A DNA stretch of 64,000 bases from assembly GCA_945285915.1 (NCBI GenBank), contig CALYQL010000002.1, positions 1 through 64,000 on the forward strand. Reading direction: 5' to 3'. The stretch comes from an uncultured Bartonella sp. (GTDB lineage Bacteria; Pseudomonadota; Alphaproteobacteria; Rhizobiales; Rhizobiaceae). The notes beneath the pieces are model-generated. The model did no database searches and was not told the DNA's origin. It saw only the letters and a list, made by a program, of their open reading frames with translations. The number at the start of each line of letters is the position of its first letter. Position 1 is the first letter of the stretch. Below, piece after piece: positions 1 through 8,729 of the stretch. A program made the translations under genes and the position numbers.

Positions 1-1
1 C

Positions 2-418
2 ATTATTGACGCAGAGAACCTTGTTTTAGGTCGTCTTGCCACATTGGTAGCCAACAGATTACGCGGTAAACATAAAGCGACTTATACCCCTCATGTTGAT
101 GACGGTGACAATGTTATTGTTATCAATGCAGAAAAAGTGGTTTTGACCGGTAAGAAATACGAAAACAAGATGTATTACTGGCACACTGGTTATATCGGTG
201 GCATTAAAGAGCGTACCGCACGTCAGATCATTGAAGGCCGTTTTCCAGAACGTGTTATCGAAAAAGCTGTCGAGCGCATGATTCCTCGCGGTCCTCTAGG
301 ACGTCGTCAGTTGAAGAATCTTCGTGTTTATGCTGGTTCACAACACCCACATGAAGCGCAACAGCCAGAAACTATTGATGTTGGCGCACTCAACCGTAAA
401 AATAAAAGGATTGCTTAA
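2..418 (+). CDS. rplM: 50S ribosomal protein L13 (5' end cut by window)
   Basis: Large-subunit ribosomal protein L13, an early-assembling 23S rRNA binder. The reading frame is open from base 2, and the first visible residues ([14 protein letters not shown]) are the conserved L13 N-terminal core, so the true start lies before the window; about 15-20 residues are missing. The TTG at 44 is internal, not a start. The C-terminal part ([36 protein letters not shown]) is typical of the family. The stop is 2 nt before rpsI, the standard rplM-rpsI operon. Confidence 0.97.
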   Translation: MIDAENLVLGRLATLVANRLRGKHKATYTPHVDDGDNVIVINAEKVVLTGKKYENKMYYWHTGYIGGIKERTARQIIEGRFPERVIEKAVERMIPRGPLGRRQLKNLRVYAGSQHPHEAQQPETIDVGALNRKNKRIA

Positions 419-420
419 TT

Positions 421-906
421 ATGGCCGAGATTAATTCTCTTTCTGAACTTGGCGCAGCAACTTCTGTGGTTGAAGCGGCTGTAACACCTGCTCCTGTTCA
501 TGAGCGCAAAGTGGATGCACAGGGTCGTTCATATGCTACAGGTAAGCGTAAAGACGCTATTGCACGCGTATGGGTAAAACCTGGCAGTGGTAAAATTGTT
601 GTCAACGGCAAAGACTTCGACAAATATTTTGCACGCCCTGTTTTGCAGATGATTTTGCGTCAGCCTATCGTTGCAGCTGACCGTGATGGACAGTTTGATA
701 TTGTTGCATCTGTTGCTGGTGGTGGTCTTTCAGGTCAAGCTGGTGCAGTTCGTCATGGTATTTCAAAGGCATTGACCTATTTTGAACCAGAGCTTCGTGC
801 AGTGTTGAAAAAAGGTGGATTCCTTACACGCGATAGTCGTGTTGTTGAACGTAAGAAATACGGTAAAGCGAAAGCTCGTCGTTCGTTCCAGTTCTCCAAG
901 CGTTAA
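421..906 (+). CDS. rpsI: 30S ribosomal protein S9
   Basis: Small-subunit protein S9, whose C-terminal tail reaches the P-site tRNA. 161 aa with an N-terminal extension of about 35 residues (usual in Alphaproteobacteria), then the S9 core ([40 protein letters not shown]) and the basic end finishing in ...RRSFQFSKR, the invariant KR terminus. It follows rplM by 2 nt and is followed by a strong intrinsic terminator, so the pair forms the end of its transcript. Confidence 0.98.
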   Translation: MAEINSLSELGAATSVVEAAVTPAPVHERKVDAQGRSYATGKRKDAIARVWVKPGSGKIVVNGKDFDKYFARPVLQMILRQPIVAADRDGQFDIVASVAGGGLSGQAGAVRHGISKALTYFEPELRAVLKKGGFLTRDSRVVERKKYGKAKARRSFQFSKR

Positions 907-929
907 TTCACTTGGCTATATACATATCG

Positions 930-956
930 AAGCCCCGTTATACGGGGCTTTTTTAT
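930..956 (+). terminator. Rho-independent terminator of rplM-rpsI
   Basis: AAGCCCCG and CGGGGCTT form a GC-rich stem around a short TTATA loop, followed by a run of T. It lies 24 nt after the rpsI stop. Confidence 0.9.
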
Positions 957-973
957 TGCCAAAATTTTTGTAT

Positions 974-1103
974 TTTACCGTAAAAATGTGTGACCTACGA
1001 CAAGCGGTGTATGCTCTCATGTAAAAGATGCGTATTCTACACAGCAAAAGACACTTGCTCTACTGTAAATGGTACGTGATCTAACGTAAAAGATTGCGTG
1101 TTT
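974..1103. repeat. Degenerate 21-23 bp tandem repeats
   Basis: Five to six imperfect units, each beginning CTA or CTC and containing a GTAAAAGA-like core followed by TGCGTG/TACGTG. Clear units start near 1015 (CATGTAAAAGATGCGTATT), 1037, 1058 (TACTGTAAATGGTACGTGAT) and 1080 (CTAACGTAAAAGATTGCGTG). The array sits between the rpsI terminator and the end of divK and codes for nothing recognisable. Confidence 0.6.
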
Positions 1104-1120
1104 GCGGCAATAGACTGGTG

Positions 1121-1486
1121 TTATCCGAGAAACCGTTTAATCATGGCAATAAAGTTTGCAACCGATATCGGTTTAGACATGTAATCTTCACAGCCACTTG
1201 CGCGAATCCTTTCCTCGTCACCTTTCATGGCAAATGCGGTGACAGCAACGACTGGTATTGATTTTAGTTCTGCATCAGCTTTCAATTGCTTGATAACATC
1301 AATGCCTGAAACTTCCGGCAATTGAATATCCATCAAAATAAGACCGGGAGCAGTGCTCCGTGCCAAGTCGAGTGCAGCGAGTCCGCTTCTTGTTTCTACA
1401 GTCTCATAACCACTTGCCTCAACGAGATCACGAAACAATTTCATGTTAAGCTCGTTATCTTCAACGATCATGACTTTTTTCGGCAT
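1121..1486 (-). CDS. divK: Single-domain response regulator DivK
   Basis: Cell-cycle response regulator acting between the PleC/DivJ histidine kinases and DivL-CckA, and so controlling CtrA activity. 121 aa, a lone receiver domain: acidic pair E9/D10, phospho-acceptor D53 (LILMDIQLP), T83 and K105 (SKPIS) are all present. There is no output domain. In Brucella and Caulobacter the diguanylate cyclase gene pleD normally follows divK; here the next gene is rpsI in the opposite direction, so divK is monocistronic. It diverges from DUF3572-dinB, with a CtrA-like half-site pair in the shared upstream region. Confidence 0.93.
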   Translation of the reverse strand: MPKKVMIVEDNELNMKLFRDLVEASGYETVETRSGLAALDLARSTAPGLILMDIQLPEVSGIDVIKQLKADAELKSIPVVAVTAFAMKGDEERIRASGCEDYMSKPISVANFIAMIKRFLG

Positions 1487-1538
1487 CTTATCGACTCCAC
1501 TCTTCCAGCATTACAATATGAAGAGTAAACTATGGAGA

Positions 1539-1554
1539 GTTACCACTTGGCTAA
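1539..1554 (-). promoter_or_regulatory. Possible CtrA box upstream of divK
   Basis: Read on the minus strand the site is TTAG-N7-GTAAC, against the CtrA consensus TTAA-N7-TTAAC (two mismatches). It lies 53 nt upstream of the divK start, in the gap shared with DUF3572. The family connection (divK is a CtrA target in Caulobacter) makes it plausible, but the match is imperfect. Confidence 0.35.
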
Positions 1555-1560
1555 AATAAT

Positions 1561-1854
1561 ATGAAAAAACAGATATCAAATCAGGAAGAAGCAGAAAAAC
1601 TTGCGATTGATGCATTAATATTTATTGCAAATGATCCAGACCTCATGCCACGATTTTTAAATGTAACCGGTATAGATGCCGGCGATATACGTCAGGCTGC
1701 GCAAGCCAAAGGTTTTCTTGCTGGCGTCCTACAATTTATTCTCGCGCATGAGCCGACACTTATGGCGTTCTCCAACACAACGGAATATTTGCCACAATCG
1801 GTCGGCGAAGCTTTGCATTTTCTTCCCGGTGGAGAGCAAGTGGAATGGAATTGA
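1561..1854 (+). CDS. DUF3572 family protein
   Basis: 97 aa, small and soluble, with no signal peptide or membrane segment. It matches the uncharacterised DUF3572 family ([23 protein letters not shown], ...[20 protein letters not shown]) found almost only in Alphaproteobacteria and usually next to dinB and divK. The stop overlaps the dinB start by 10 nt, implying translational coupling. No function is established; the persistent link to an error-prone polymerase is only contextual. Confidence 0.85.
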   Translation: MKKQISNQEEAEKLAIDALIFIANDPDLMPRFLNVTGIDAGDIRQAAQAKGFLAGVLQFILAHEPTLMAFSNTTEYLPQSVGEALHFLPGGEQVEWN

Positions 1855-3167
1855 ACCAATTCCAAAGCCCACAATATGGCTTCTGTCGGGATTGTCTTTG
1901 TTTGCAAACAAAGAAAAACTTGCGTTGCCAAAAATGTGGGTCACCGCGTTTATTGCACCATCCAGAGCTTTATAATCTAACATTGGCACATATTGATTGT
2001 GATGCATTTTATGCATCTGTTGAAAAACGTGACCATCCAGAATTAAGAAATAAGCCTGTTATTGTGGGTGGAAGCAAGCGTGGCGTGGTTTCCACTGCGT
2101 GTTATATCGCCCGAATAAGAGGGGTAAGGTCAGCAATGCCAATGTTCAAAGCCTTGGAGCTTTGTCCTGATGCTGTCGTTATCCCACCTGACATTGCAAA
2201 ATATTCTCGTATCGGCAAAGAAATCAGAAGCCTTATGCATGATTTAACGCCTCTGGTGCAGCCATTATCAATAGACGAAGCATTTTTGGATCTATCTGGT
2301 ACGGAAAAATTACACAAAGCACCTGCCGCATATGTTCTTGCCCAATTTGCCAAACAAATAGAAAAGAAAATAGGTGTGACTGTTTCGATAGGGCTATCCT
2401 ATTGCAAGTTTTTAGCCAAAGTTGCCTCTGATCTCGATAAACCGAAAGGCTTTTCTGTCATCGGGCGTGCGGAAGCTATGTCTTTTTTGGCAAGCAGACC
2501 TGTAACGACAATATGGGGCGTGGGTGCTGCACTTGCAGAAAAGCTTGCTCACGATGGATTAACCACCATCGGTCAACTGCAACAAATGGAAGAAAGTGTA
2601 CTCATCAAACGTTACGGGCAAATGGGGCAACGTCTTTATTCCCTATCCCGTGGTGAAGATAATCGCAGCGTCGACGCTAACCAAGAGATGAAAAGTGTAT
2701 CTGCAGAAACAACATTTCTGACAGATCTTACCGCTGAGAAAGATCTCATACCGGTTTTACGAATGCTTTCGGAAAAAGTTTCACAGCGGCTAAAGTCATC
2801 GCATATTGCTGGCGAGACTGTCGTTTTAAAACTTAAAACGAAAAACTTTAAAACACGGACAAGAAATAGAAAATTGAACGCCCCAACACAGATGGCCGAT
2901 CAGATTTTCCGGATTGGGCAGGACCTTTTAAAGAAAGAACTGGACGGCACAGCATTTCGTCTCTTAGGGATTGGCGTGCAACATCTCGCTCCAGCTAATA
3001 CAACACCTGAAGCGGATTTGCTCGATCTGGATGTTAAAAAGCGATCAGCCGCTGAAATAGCAATGGATAAGCTACGCGAAAAATTTGGCAATAAAGCCAT
3101 TGAAACTGGCTATACTTTTGGAAAACAACCAATTTCTTACAAAAATCAAAGCGAGCCCAAAAAATAG
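1845..3167 (+). CDS. dinB: DNA polymerase IV with N-terminal zinc-ribbon-like extension
   Basis: Y-family translesion polymerase, 440 aa. The catalytic carboxylates D51 ([12 protein letters not shown]) and D144/E145 ([10 protein letters not shown]) are intact. The palm, helix-hairpin-helix and little-finger regions follow in normal order. The first 45 residues carry a CxxC...CxxC set (C14, C17, C28, C31) that looks like a small zinc ribbon and is known in rhizobial DinB proteins but absent from the E. coli enzyme. No canonical QLxLF clamp-binding tail is seen at the C-terminus. It overlaps DUF3572 by 10 nt. No LexA box was seen upstream of the pair. Confidence 0.95.
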   Translation: MELNQFQSPQYGFCRDCLCLQTKKNLRCQKCGSPRLLHHPELYNLTLAHIDCDAFYASVEKRDHPELRNKPVIVGGSKRGVVSTACYIARIRGVRSAMPMFKALELCPDAVVIPPDIAKYSRIGKEIRSLMHDLTPLVQPLSIDEAFLDLSGTEKLHKAPAAYVLAQFAKQIEKKIGVTVSIGLSYCKFLAKVASDLDKPKGFSVIGRAEAMSFLASRPVTTIWGVGAALAEKLAHDGLTTIGQLQQMEESVLIKRYGQMGQRLYSLSRGEDNRSVDANQEMKSVSAETTFLTDLTAEKDLIPVLRMLSEKVSQRLKSSHIAGETVVLKLKTKNFKTRTRNRKLNAPTQMADQIFRIGQDLLKKELDGTAFRLLGIGVQHLAPANTTPEADLLDLDVKKRSAAEIAMDKLREKFGNKAIETGYTFGKQPISYKNQSEPKK

Positions 3168-3303
3168 ATTAGAGACAAAATGGTTCTTTATCGCGAGCGG
3201 CTAATTAATCAATCTTTTGATTTTTATTCTTTTTTTCAAAAAATATTCGTATCAGATAACGCAACACAAGCAGCCGAGTATTGAATATTTGTAGATCAGA
3301 TTA

Positions 3304-3705
3304 TCAATACCAACCAACGGCGATCTGTGCTTCTTCCGACATACGATCAGGTGTCCATGGTGGATCAAATGTCATATTAACCTCGACATGCGAAACACCT
3401 TCAACTGCTCCAACAGCATTCTCAACCCAGCCTGGCATTTCGCCAGCAACTGGACAACCGGGAGCAGTCAGCGTCATATCAATTTTTACTGATCTGTCGT
3501 CTTCAATATCAATACGATAAACAAGACCAAGCTCGTAAATATCTGCTGGAATTTCCGGGTCAAATACCGTTTTTAAAGCTGAAATAATGTCGTTTGTCAT
3601 ACGATCCAACTCTTCTGCCGGAATTGCAGAAGCAGCAGCCGGTGATACCTCTGTCCACGTTCCTATCAATTCAACAGATGGAATAGATTGATTACTTTCA
3701 GTCAT
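3304..3705 (-). CDS. sufT: SufT / MIP18-type Fe-S maturation protein (DUF59)
   Basis: 133 aa, with about 30 variable residues and then the DUF59 fold: DPEIPADIYELGLVYRIDI, and LTAPGCPVAGEMPGWVENAV with the conserved cysteine. SufT-type proteins help maturation of Fe-S proteins when demand is high. The start overlaps sufS by 8 nt, and it is the last gene of the suf operon here. In many rhizobia an A-type carrier gene (sufA/iscA) follows; none is present before dinB, which converges on it from the other side. Confidence 0.9.
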   Translation of the reverse strand: MTESNQSIPSVELIGTWTEVSPAAASAIPAEELDRMTNDIISALKTVFDPEIPADIYELGLVYRIDIEDDRSVKIDMTLTAPGCPVAGEMPGWVENAVGAVEGVSHVEVNMTFDPPWTPDRMSEEAQIAVGWY

Positions 3706-4939
3706 TGAAAAAACTCCTGGCTTTTTCCAGAGCCTCTACCAACTGGTCTATATCCTCTATGTTGTTATACATAGCCAATGATGCCCGACAGGTTGATGTT
3801 ACGCCGAAGCGCTGTAACAATGGTTGCGCACAGTGCGTGCCGGCGCGAACCGCAACACCTTGCCGATCAATATACATTGAAACATCGTGAGGGTGGATTC
3901 CCTTCAATTCAAAGGAAATAATTCCACCTTTATTGGGGGCTGTGCCAAATATCCGTAGTGAATCAATTTTAGACAACCGTTCATGAGCATAATCCAGTAA
4001 ATGCTTTTCATGGGCATGAATGGCATCACGATTTTTAGACATGATATATTGCAACGCCGCACCCAAACCAATTGCTTCTACAATGGGCGGTGTACCAGCT
4101 TCAAAACGGTGTGGCGGTTCGTTATAGGTAACCGTATCAACAGTTACATCTTCAATCATTTCGCCACCACCTTGGAATGGTCGCATCTGTTGAAGATAGT
4201 CTTTTTTACCGTATAGAACACCAATTCCCGTTGGACCATAAAGTTTATGGCCAGTCATCACATACCAATCGCAATCAAGATCTTGCACATCAACCGTTGC
4301 ATGAACAGATCCTTGTGCCCCATCAACCAAGACAGGAATGCCCTGTTCATGAGCCAATCTAATCATGTCTTTTAACGGCGTTACCGTTCCAAGTGTATTG
4401 GACATATGGGTAATCGCAACCAAGCGCGTTTTGCTGGTTAGAGACTTTTGAAAATCCTCCAGATGCAACACGCCATCATCATCCACTGGTACGAATACTA
4501 ATTTCGCACCTTTTATTTCACGAATAAAATGCCAAGGCACAATATTCGAATGATGCTCCATGATGGTTAGAACAATTTCGTCACCAGCCGAAATTCTCGG
4601 CATCCCCCAACCATACGCCACAGTGTTGATTGCTTCAGTTGCATTCTTTGTAAAAACGATTTCCGATTGGGAAGACGCATTTATAAATTGCTGGACGGTT
4701 TTTCTCGCCTTTTCATAGGCGTCCGTCGCAGCATTTGATAGATAGTGCAAACCTCTATGCACATTGGCATAACCATGATTATACACATCATTCATGGCAT
4801 CAAGCACCGCTTGTGGTTTTTGCGCGGAAGCGGCATTATCCAAATAAGCCAGTCTTTTTCCATAGACTTCCATATTCAGGATAGGAAAATCACGACGAAT
4901 GGCATCAATGTCATAATGAAGTGTAGAATGCTCTTTCAT
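3698..4939 (-). CDS. sufS: Cysteine desulfurase SufS (group II)
   Basis: PLP enzyme that takes sulfur from cysteine for Fe-S assembly. 413 aa. The PLP lysine lies in VMTGHKLYGPTG and the active-site cysteine in the compact RAGTHCAQPLL context that marks SufS rather than IscS. The N-terminal IRRDFPIL and YLDNAASAQKP are diagnostic. It sits between sufD (13 nt gap) and sufT (8 nt overlap). Together with the NifS-like protein at the head of the cluster, it gives the operon two desulfurases, as in other Rhizobiales. Confidence 0.96.
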   Translation of the reverse strand: MKEHSTLHYDIDAIRRDFPILNMEVYGKRLAYLDNAASAQKPQAVLDAMNDVYNHGYANVHRGLHYLSNAATDAYEKARKTVQQFINASSQSEIVFTKNATEAINTVAYGWGMPRISAGDEIVLTIMEHHSNIVPWHFIREIKGAKLVFVPVDDDGVLHLEDFQKSLTSKTRLVAITHMSNTLGTVTPLKDMIRLAHEQGIPVLVDGAQGSVHATVDVQDLDCDWYVMTGHKLYGPTGIGVLYGKKDYLQQMRPFQGGGEMIEDVTVDTVTYNEPPHRFEAGTPPIVEAIGLGAALQYIMSKNRDAIHAHEKHLLDYAHERLSKIDSLRIFGTAPNKGGIISFELKGIHPHDVSMYIDRQGVAVRAGTHCAQPLLQRFGVTSTCRASLAMYNNIEDIDQLVEALEKARSFFND

Positions 4940-4952
4940 GATCGCCTCAATC

Positions 4953-6221
4953 TTACAAATGGTTTTTCAACCATTTATCAATCACTGACTCAAGTGTATC
5001 CTGAATAGCAGCAATATTGTCATCTTCCACCAGTTCTGACACAAAAGCTTTCACCAGAAGGCCACGGGCTGTAACCTCTGGTATTCCACGCGCCATTAAA
5101 TAAAATAGCTGATCATGATCAATCTCGGATACTGTCGAGCCATGTCCACAAGCAACGTCATCGGCAAAAATTTCCAATTCAGGTTTTGAATCAAATTCTG
5201 CATCATTAGACAGAATAAGACTATTACAGGTCATTTTCGCATCGGTTTTTTGCGCTTCCTTTGCAACCCTTATCATTCCCTGAAATGCACCACGCGCATT
5301 ATCTGTTACCACATTGCGAATTAACTCTGATGAGGTTGTGTTTTCTTGCAAATGCCGCACACACATTGTTACATCACTATGTGTTTGACCAGCTAAAAGG
5401 TTAATAACGCGCAATTGAAAATCTGCCCCCTCTCCGACCATATCGACATTGATTTCCTGCCTATTCAGACTGCTACCAATGTTAATGACATAAAGTGAGA
5501 GTTTTGCAGCGTTTTCTAATTTTGCCTCAAACTTTGAAAACTGTGTGGCATTAATACCGCGGTCACGGATAATCACCCATGTAACCTCGCTATTTTCACC
5601 AATAGTCAGCACATTAGCTGAACTTGCCAATACTGGTTGTTCACCACCAATCTGGCGATCTATGAACGTAGCGACACAATTATTACCGACGGTAATCTTT
5701 GAATAAACGTGCCCACGTCCACCAGGCTGGATTGTTTGCAGCTCTATTGGTGTTTCTGGTTTGGCATCGTTTTCCAATTCCAGAAACCAACCGTCTGTTA
5801 CGAAAGCTGTATTCAACTGAGCAATAAAATCATCATCAGCTATGTTATTTTGCAGATCACTATGTTCTGTCGCCAACAAATCGGCAAAATTTTCTGATTT
5901 GACATTATCCACCCGCGGGGCGTTCAGTGTCTTACCATTGAATATTGCAAAAACGGGAGACTTAACAACGAGCGGATCCTCTGAAAGACCATCCCCCTCA
6001 TCACTATATTGCGGAATGTCACGAAGTAAGGTACGCAAATCCGTATAGTGCCAATATTCCTGTTTTCTCGAAGGTAGCCCAACCCTTTTAAACTGTTCGA
6101 TAATATTGTCACGCAAGGACATTATAGAGCTATCGCCGGGAAAATCGCCAATGCGTTCACCGAAGCTGTCAATAATAGCGGTTTCCGTGGTCGTTAATTC
6201 TCTTTCATGATTAACACTCAT
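4953..6221 (-). CDS. sufD: Fe-S scaffold subunit SufD
   Basis: SufD, partner of SufB and SufC in the SufBC2D scaffold. 422 aa; the N-terminal helical part is followed by the right-handed beta-helix. The conserved C-terminal block is visible (DDVACGHGSTVSEIDHDQLFYLMARGI), including the histidine needed for Fe-S assembly. The start is 10 nt after sufC. The sequence resembles SufB over the C-terminal core, as expected for the paralogous pair. Confidence 0.95.
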   Translation of the reverse strand: MSVNHERELTTTETAIIDSFGERIGDFPGDSSIMSLRDNIIEQFKRVGLPSRKQEYWHYTDLRTLLRDIPQYSDEGDGLSEDPLVVKSPVFAIFNGKTLNAPRVDNVKSENFADLLATEHSDLQNNIADDDFIAQLNTAFVTDGWFLELENDAKPETPIELQTIQPGGRGHVYSKITVGNNCVATFIDRQIGGEQPVLASSANVLTIGENSEVTWVIIRDRGINATQFSKFEAKLENAAKLSLYVINIGSSLNRQEINVDMVGEGADFQLRVINLLAGQTHSDVTMCVRHLQENTTSSELIRNVVTDNARGAFQGMIRVAKEAQKTDAKMTCNSLILSNDAEFDSKPELEIFADDVACGHGSTVSEIDHDQLFYLMARGIPEVTARGLLVKAFVSELVEDDNIAAIQDTLESVIDKWLKNHL

Positions 6222-6231
6222 TTTTACGACC

Positions 6232-6987
6232 TCAAGCTACTTCACCGATAATATCCGCGTAGCCATTTTCCTCTAACTGTAATGCCAGAGATTTGTCACC
6301 ACTCTTTATAATCCGACCTTTGTACAAAACGTGTACTGTATCGGGCACAATATAATCCAGCAAACGCTGATAGTGTGTGATAACCAGAAATGACCGGTTG
6401 GCACTGCGTAGCGTATTCACGCCATTTGCGACTATCTTAAGCGCATCAATATCCAAGCCGGAGTCTGTCTCATCTAAAACGCAGAGCTTTGGCTCCAACA
6501 GCATCATCTGCAATATTTCCGCCCGTTTTTTCTCGCCGCCAGAAAAACCGACATTGAGCGGACGTTTAAGCATATCGAGATCCATTTCCAGTTCTGCTGC
6601 GCCTTTTTTGACAAGCTTCAGGAACTCTGGAATTTTTAACTCTTCTTCACCGCGAAGTTTGCGTTGGGAATTCATTGCTACTTTGAGAAACTCCATTGTA
6701 GCAACGCCTGGAATTTCCATCGGATATTGAAATGCCAAGAATATACCCAAAGCCGCGCGTTCTGCTGGATCCATTTCCAATATGGATTGACCATTGTAAA
6801 TAATTTCGCCATCAGTAACTTCATAATCGTCACGTCCAGCCAAAATATAGGATAATGTAGACTTTCCAGAACCATTAGGCCCCATTATGGCAGCCACTTC
6901 CCCATCATTCACGGTCAAATCCAGACCATGAATAATTTCTGTTTCTGTGCCGGCTATACGTGCATGAAGATTTTTGATTTCCAACAT
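6232..6987 (-). CDS. sufC: SUF ATPase SufC
   Basis: ABC-type ATPase of the SufBC2D complex; cytosolic, with no transport role. 251 aa. Walker A GPNGSGKST at 36-44, signature FSGGEKKRAEI, Walker B LCVLDETDSGLDID and the switch histidine (ITHYQRLL) are intact. The Q-loop is in FLAFQYPMEIPG, the usual SufC form. It lies 56 nt after sufB. Confidence 0.97.
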   Translation of the reverse strand: MLEIKNLHARIAGTETEIIHGLDLTVNDGEVAAIMGPNGSGKSTLSYILAGRDDYEVTDGEIIYNGQSILEMDPAERAALGIFLAFQYPMEIPGVATMEFLKVAMNSQRKLRGEEELKIPEFLKLVKKGAAELEMDLDMLKRPLNVGFSGGEKKRAEILQMMLLEPKLCVLDETDSGLDIDALKIVANGVNTLRSANRSFLVITHYQRLLDYIVPDTVHVLYKGRIIKSGDKSLALQLEENGYADIIGEVA

Positions 6988-7043
6988 TATTTTAAAATCC
7001 TAATTTGCAGTAGTGCTTCAATCACTACCGATTTTTACACTCA

Positions 7044-8555
7044 TTAACCGACGCTACCTTCAAGACTTATACCTATAAGCTTTTGTGCCTCGACAGCGAA
7101 TTCCATTGGCAATTCCTGAATAACTTCTTTGACAAAACCATTGACAATAAGGCCAATCGCTTCTTCTTCGGGAATGCCACGTTGCATCACATAAAACAGC
7201 TGATCTTCAGATATTTTTGATGTTGTGGCTTCATGCTCAAACTTGGCAGTGGCATTTTTTGCCTCGATATACGGCACGGTATGTGCGCCGCAATCATTGC
7301 CAATCAATAGACTATCGCATTGTGTAAAGTTTCTTGCATTTGTTGCTTTACGATGGGCAGAAACCTGCCCTCTATAGGTATTGTTCGAAAAGCCCGATGA
7401 AATACCTTTTGAAATAATACGGCTCGATGTATTTTTACCAAGATGGATCATCTTTGTTCCAGAATCTATCTGTTGATGACCATTGGATACAGCAATTGAA
7501 TAAAATTCACCGCGTGAATTGTCGCCACGTAATAAACATGAAGGATATTTCCATGTTATGGCAGAACCTGTTTCAACCTGTGTCCAAGAAATCTTGGAAT
7601 TATCGCCACGACAATCACCGCGTTTTGTAACAAAGTTGAAAACGCCGCCCTTGCCATCTTTGTCACCAGGATACCAATTTTGTACCGTTGAATATTTGAT
7701 TTCAGCGTCTTTCAACGCAATCAATTCAACCACGGCTGCGTGCAATTGGTTTTCATCACGTTGAGGCGCGGTACATCCCTCAAGATAGGAAACGTATGCC
7801 CCTTCATCAGCAATAATTAATGTACGCTCAAATTGCCCAGTATTTCGTTCATTAATACGGAAATAGGTGGACAATTCCATCGGGCAGCGCACGCCCTTTG
7901 GCACATAGACAAAGGAACCGTCTGTAAAGACAGCGGCATTGAGCGCGGCATAAAAATTATCGCCTGCCGGAACAACTGAACCCAAATACTGTTTTATAAG
8001 ATCTGGATGTTCACGAATTGCTTCTGATATGGAACAGAAAATAACACCCGCTTTTGCCAATTCTTCCTTAAACGTTGTTACAACCGAGACAGAATCAAAC
8101 ACGGCATCAACAGCAACACGCCCTGAAGCATAAATATTGCCGTCAGGTTCTGCTCCTTCACCCTGTTTACGCACACCCGCTAAAATTTCTTGCTCTTTCA
8201 GCGGAATACCCAATTTTTCATATGTTTTGAGTAATTCAGGATCCACCTCATCAAGCGATTTGGGTGCATTTTGCGTCTTGGGTGCCGCATAATAGGATAT
8301 CGCTTGAAAATCTATTTCTGGATAATCAAGGCGAGCCCAATGAGGCTCTTCCATAGAAAGCCAGCGATGATAGGCTTGAAGCCGTAATTCCAGCATCCAT
8401 TCTGGTTCGTTTTTCTTAGAAGAGATCAAACGTATAATCTCTTCATTCAAACCCGTTGGTGCTTTATCCGTCTCGATAGCGGTTTCAAAACCATATTTAT
8501 ATTGGTCAACGTCAATTTCACGAACTTGACTTATCGTTTCCTGCACTGCAGGCAT
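7044..8555 (-). CDS. sufB: Fe-S scaffold subunit SufB
   Basis: Main scaffold protein on which the cluster is assembled. 503 aa, usual length. It has the SufB-specific segments [23 protein letters not shown] and [26 protein letters not shown], which contain the cysteine and acidic residues of the assembly site. A strong ribosome binding site (GAGGAGGGAGA) precedes the ATG. It has its own upstream control region at 8615-8708 with a promoter and two iron-regulator-like boxes, so it need not depend on transcription from the nifS-like gene. Confidence 0.97.
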   Translation of the reverse strand: MPAVQETISQVREIDVDQYKYGFETAIETDKAPTGLNEEIIRLISSKKNEPEWMLELRLQAYHRWLSMEEPHWARLDYPEIDFQAISYYAAPKTQNAPKSLDEVDPELLKTYEKLGIPLKEQEILAGVRKQGEGAEPDGNIYASGRVAVDAVFDSVSVVTTFKEELAKAGVIFCSISEAIREHPDLIKQYLGSVVPAGDNFYAALNAAVFTDGSFVYVPKGVRCPMELSTYFRINERNTGQFERTLIIADEGAYVSYLEGCTAPQRDENQLHAAVVELIALKDAEIKYSTVQNWYPGDKDGKGGVFNFVTKRGDCRGDNSKISWTQVETGSAITWKYPSCLLRGDNSRGEFYSIAVSNGHQQIDSGTKMIHLGKNTSSRIISKGISSGFSNNTYRGQVSAHRKATNARNFTQCDSLLIGNDCGAHTVPYIEAKNATAKFEHEATTSKISEDQLFYVMQRGIPEEEAIGLIVNGFVKEVIQELPMEFAVEAQKLIGISLEGSVG

Positions 8556-8620
8556 GTGAACTCTCCCTCCTCACCGGGTCAAAAACCGGCAGTTTAGAAT
8601 ATGCCGAAACAAGCTTGAAC

Positions 8621-8635
8621 TGATTTAAGATGTCA
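8621..8635 (-). promoter_or_regulatory. RirA-type IRO box (TGA-N9-TCA) before sufB
   Basis: TGATTTAAGATGTCA matches the iron-responsive operator pattern TGA-N9-TCA. It falls just downstream of the predicted -10 (about +7 to +21), a repressor position, and lies inside a longer imperfect inverted repeat (TTGAACTGAT at 8615-8624 against ATCA-GA-GTTCAA ending at 8650). RirA is the Fe-S regulator of suf genes in rhizobia. The motif itself carries little information; its position is the stronger argument. Confidence 0.5.
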
Positions 8636-8648
8636 TTCATCAGAGTTC

Positions 8649-8677
8649 AATAGAAAAAACCTGATAAAAGTAGTCAA
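8649..8677 (-). promoter_or_regulatory. Predicted sigma-70-type promoter of sufBCDST
   Basis: On the minus strand TTGACT (8677-8672) and TCTATT (8654-8649) are separated by 17 nt, about 100 nt upstream of the sufB start. It lies between the ICE-like box upstream and the IRO-like box downstream. Confidence 0.55.
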
Positions 8678-8691
8678 GCTTACAATTGCTT

Positions 8692-8708
8692 TTTAAAACA
8701 GTTCTAAA
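8692..8708. promoter_or_regulatory. Irr-type iron control element (ICE) before sufB
   Basis: TTTAAAACAGTTCTAAA matches the palindromic ICE consensus TTTAGAA-N3-TTCTAAA with one mismatch. It is 14 nt upstream of the predicted -35 of sufB, in the gap after the nifS-like gene. Irr is the haem-sensing Fur-family regulator of Rhizobiales and is known to act on suf genes in this order. Confidence 0.6.
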
Positions 8709-8729
8709 CTTTTTTGCAAGCCTTGTTTT

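Noticed and set aside
3207..3230. Terminator after dinB
   Set aside because: The ATCAA/TTGAT stem is too short and AT-only to support, although T-runs follow.
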